Shown here one piece after another: positions 14,880-15,702 of a stretch of DNA of 15,702 nucleotides (position 1 is its first letter; each line of letters begins with the position of its first letter). This DNA is from Candidatus Delongbacteria bacterium. GTDB lineage: Bacteria > CAIWAD01 > BS150m-G50. Position numbers and translations under genes: made by a program. Below the pieces are notes generated by a model, which was not told the origin of the DNA, made no database searches, and saw only the letters and a list, made by a program, of their open reading frames with translations. The DNA is taken from NCBI GenBank assembly GCA_016784425.1, contig JADHUQ010000031.1, positions 1-15,702 on the forward strand. Reading direction: 5' to 3'.

Positions 14880-15641
14880 ATGACACAGGGTACCGCTTCC
14901 CGCAACGTTACCTCTTTTGAATCTCCACCCGGAGACCAGACGGTTAAACCAAAAACGATCCTGATCGTCGATGATGACGCCAACAACCGTGCCCTGCTGG
15001 AAGCTGAACTCCAGTTGGATGGTCACCAGACCGTTTCCGCATCTGATGGTGAAGCGGGTGTCAGCCGGGCGTTAACGCTCCTCCCGGATCTGATCCTGAT
15101 GGATCTCGCCATGCCCAGGTTGGATGGTTTTGGTGCCATCGAACAGCTGCGCCAGCACAACAGCACTTCCCTGATTCCGATTATCATTATGTCGGGAATG
15201 GTTGAGGTTTCCCATCGCGTGCGTGGACTCAAGCTGGGAGCCAACGATTACATCTGTAAACCCTTTGATCCGCAGGATATGAAGGCTCGCGTCCGCACTC
15301 ATCTGAAATTGCAGAGCCTGGAACGGGTACGACAGCAGCAACAACGTGACCAGGTGGCACTGGAAGTGCTGGGAGCAGCTGCCCACGAGCTGTCACAACC
15401 AATCAGCGGAGCGCTGGGGCAGGTCCAACTTCTATTGATGCTGGCTGGAGGTAACCAGGAAGACAAACCGCTGGATCTTTCGCGGGAACGGTTTAAACAG
15501 ATTGAACAGTGCCTGCAAAGAGCGGAAGGGGTGCTGCACAAGCTCTCAGATCTGGAGCAATACAAGTGTCTCGACTATGCCGGTGGTGTGAAAATCCTCG
15601 ACATTTATACGGATGAGAAACGCTCAGATGCAGATGAATAA
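14880..15641 (+). CDS. Response regulator with C-terminal HisKA-like dimerisation domain and no ATPase domain
   Basis: 253 residues, ATG with GGTGGAG five bases upstream. Residues 25-142 are a complete receiver domain: acidic cluster D31-D32-D33, phospho-acceptor D75 in LILMDLAMP, switch residue S105 in IIIMSG, and K127 in CKPF. After a Gln/Arg-rich coiled linker, residues about 157-232 resemble a histidine-kinase dimerisation domain, with the H-box AAAHELSQPISGALGQ (H169, E170 followed by QP as in DctB/FixL-type kinases). The protein then stops 20 or so residues later with no N, G1 or G2 ATP-binding boxes. It cannot autophosphorylate by itself. It may act as a phosphotransfer or dimerisation module, or sequester a partner kinase. 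The TAA is a normal stop, and the next frame already overlaps it by 14 bases, so this end appears natural rather than broken. Confidence 0.85.
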   Translation: MTQGTASRNVTSFESPPGDQTVKPKTILIVDDDANNRALLEAELQLDGHQTVSASDGEAGVSRALTLLPDLILMDLAMPRLDGFGAIEQLRQHNSTSLIPIIIMSGMVEVSHRVRGLKLGANDYICKPFDPQDMKARVRTHLKLQSLERVRQQQQRDQVALEVLGAAAHELSQPISGALGQVQLLLMLAGGNQEDKPLDLSRERFKQIEQCLQRAEGVLHKLSDLEQYKCLDYAGGVKILDIYTDEKRSDADE

Positions 15642-15702
15642 GCCAATACTACTGCTGCAGGAGCAGGATCTTCCTGGCCAGCGTCTGTTGAGGACGCTTG
15701 AG
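15628..15702 (+). CDS. Start of a further protein, possibly a degenerate receiver domain (3' end outside window)
   Basis: An open frame of 25 codons begins at ATG 15628 (or ATG 15634), overlaps the upstream gene by 14 bases, and runs off the window's right edge without a stop. The segment KPILLLQEQDLPGQRLLRTL aligns by eye with the start of the preceding receiver (KTILIVDDDANNRALL). The hydrophobic strand and helix pattern match, but the acidic cluster reads Q-E-Q-D instead of D-D-D. It could be a receiver with a weakened metal site, or unrelated. The ribosome-binding site is weak, as expected for a translationally coupled gene. Confidence 0.5.
   Translation, partial: MQMNKPILLLQEQDLPGQRLLRTLE

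Overview
The window looks like a piece of chromosome from an uncultured or little-studied member of the FCB superphylum (Bacteroidota, Cloacimonadota, KSB1, Marinimicrobia and relatives). The main reason is the C-terminal sorting domain ending at 6225, with its NYPNPFNPTTTIEYTLP core. That domain is the hallmark of type IX-type secretion cargo in this group. Secreted proteins rich in beta-helix and a UbiA-maf gene pair fit the same assignment. The phylum cannot be named from the sequence alone. All eleven genes lie on the + strand.

Layout. (1) 1-216 is the 3' end of argF (ornithine carbamoyltransferase), closed by a short intrinsic terminator. (2) 217-720 is a 504-base non-coding stretch with the terminator, two inverted repeats and a good promoter candidate. 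(3) 721-6225 holds two tandem paralogues for large secreted right-handed beta-helix proteins. Both have 7 + 11 coils around a central linker, and both repeat regions are exactly 1,875 bp. The first is intact but ends in a fibronectin-III-like domain. The second carries the sorting domain but is cut in two by one TAT-to-TAA nonsense change at 4522-4524. The pair is visibly more AT-rich than the rest of the window. (4) 6377-13126 is a tightly packed envelope cluster: an exported NHL-type propeller, a 1101-residue predicted outer-membrane protein of a family I cannot name, an Omp85/TamA-like protein with POTRA and barrel domains, and a UbiA prenyltransferase. Neighbours overlap or are spaced by only about 20 bases. 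maf (13203-13811) follows closely and may be part of the same transcript. (5) 13812-14039 holds an inverted repeat and a promoter candidate. It leads into a RodZ-like membrane-anchored HTH protein, a response regulator whose C-terminal part is a histidine-kinase dimerisation domain with no ATPase domain, and the first 25 codons of what may be another receiver protein.

How the parts may work together. The propeller, large outer-membrane protein, Omp85 protein and prenyltransferase look co-transcribed and probably translationally coupled. All are exported or membrane proteins, so a shared role in building or using the outer membrane is a reasonable inference, but no substrate is shown. The beta-helix pair are surface or secreted structural or adhesive proteins that appear to have exchanged C-terminal modules. 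I see no tRNA, rRNA, insertion sequence, integrase or CRISPR array. The best candidates for something undescribed are the envelope cluster at 6377-13126 and the coil-number-matched, C-terminus-swapped beta-helix pair with its single nonsense codon.
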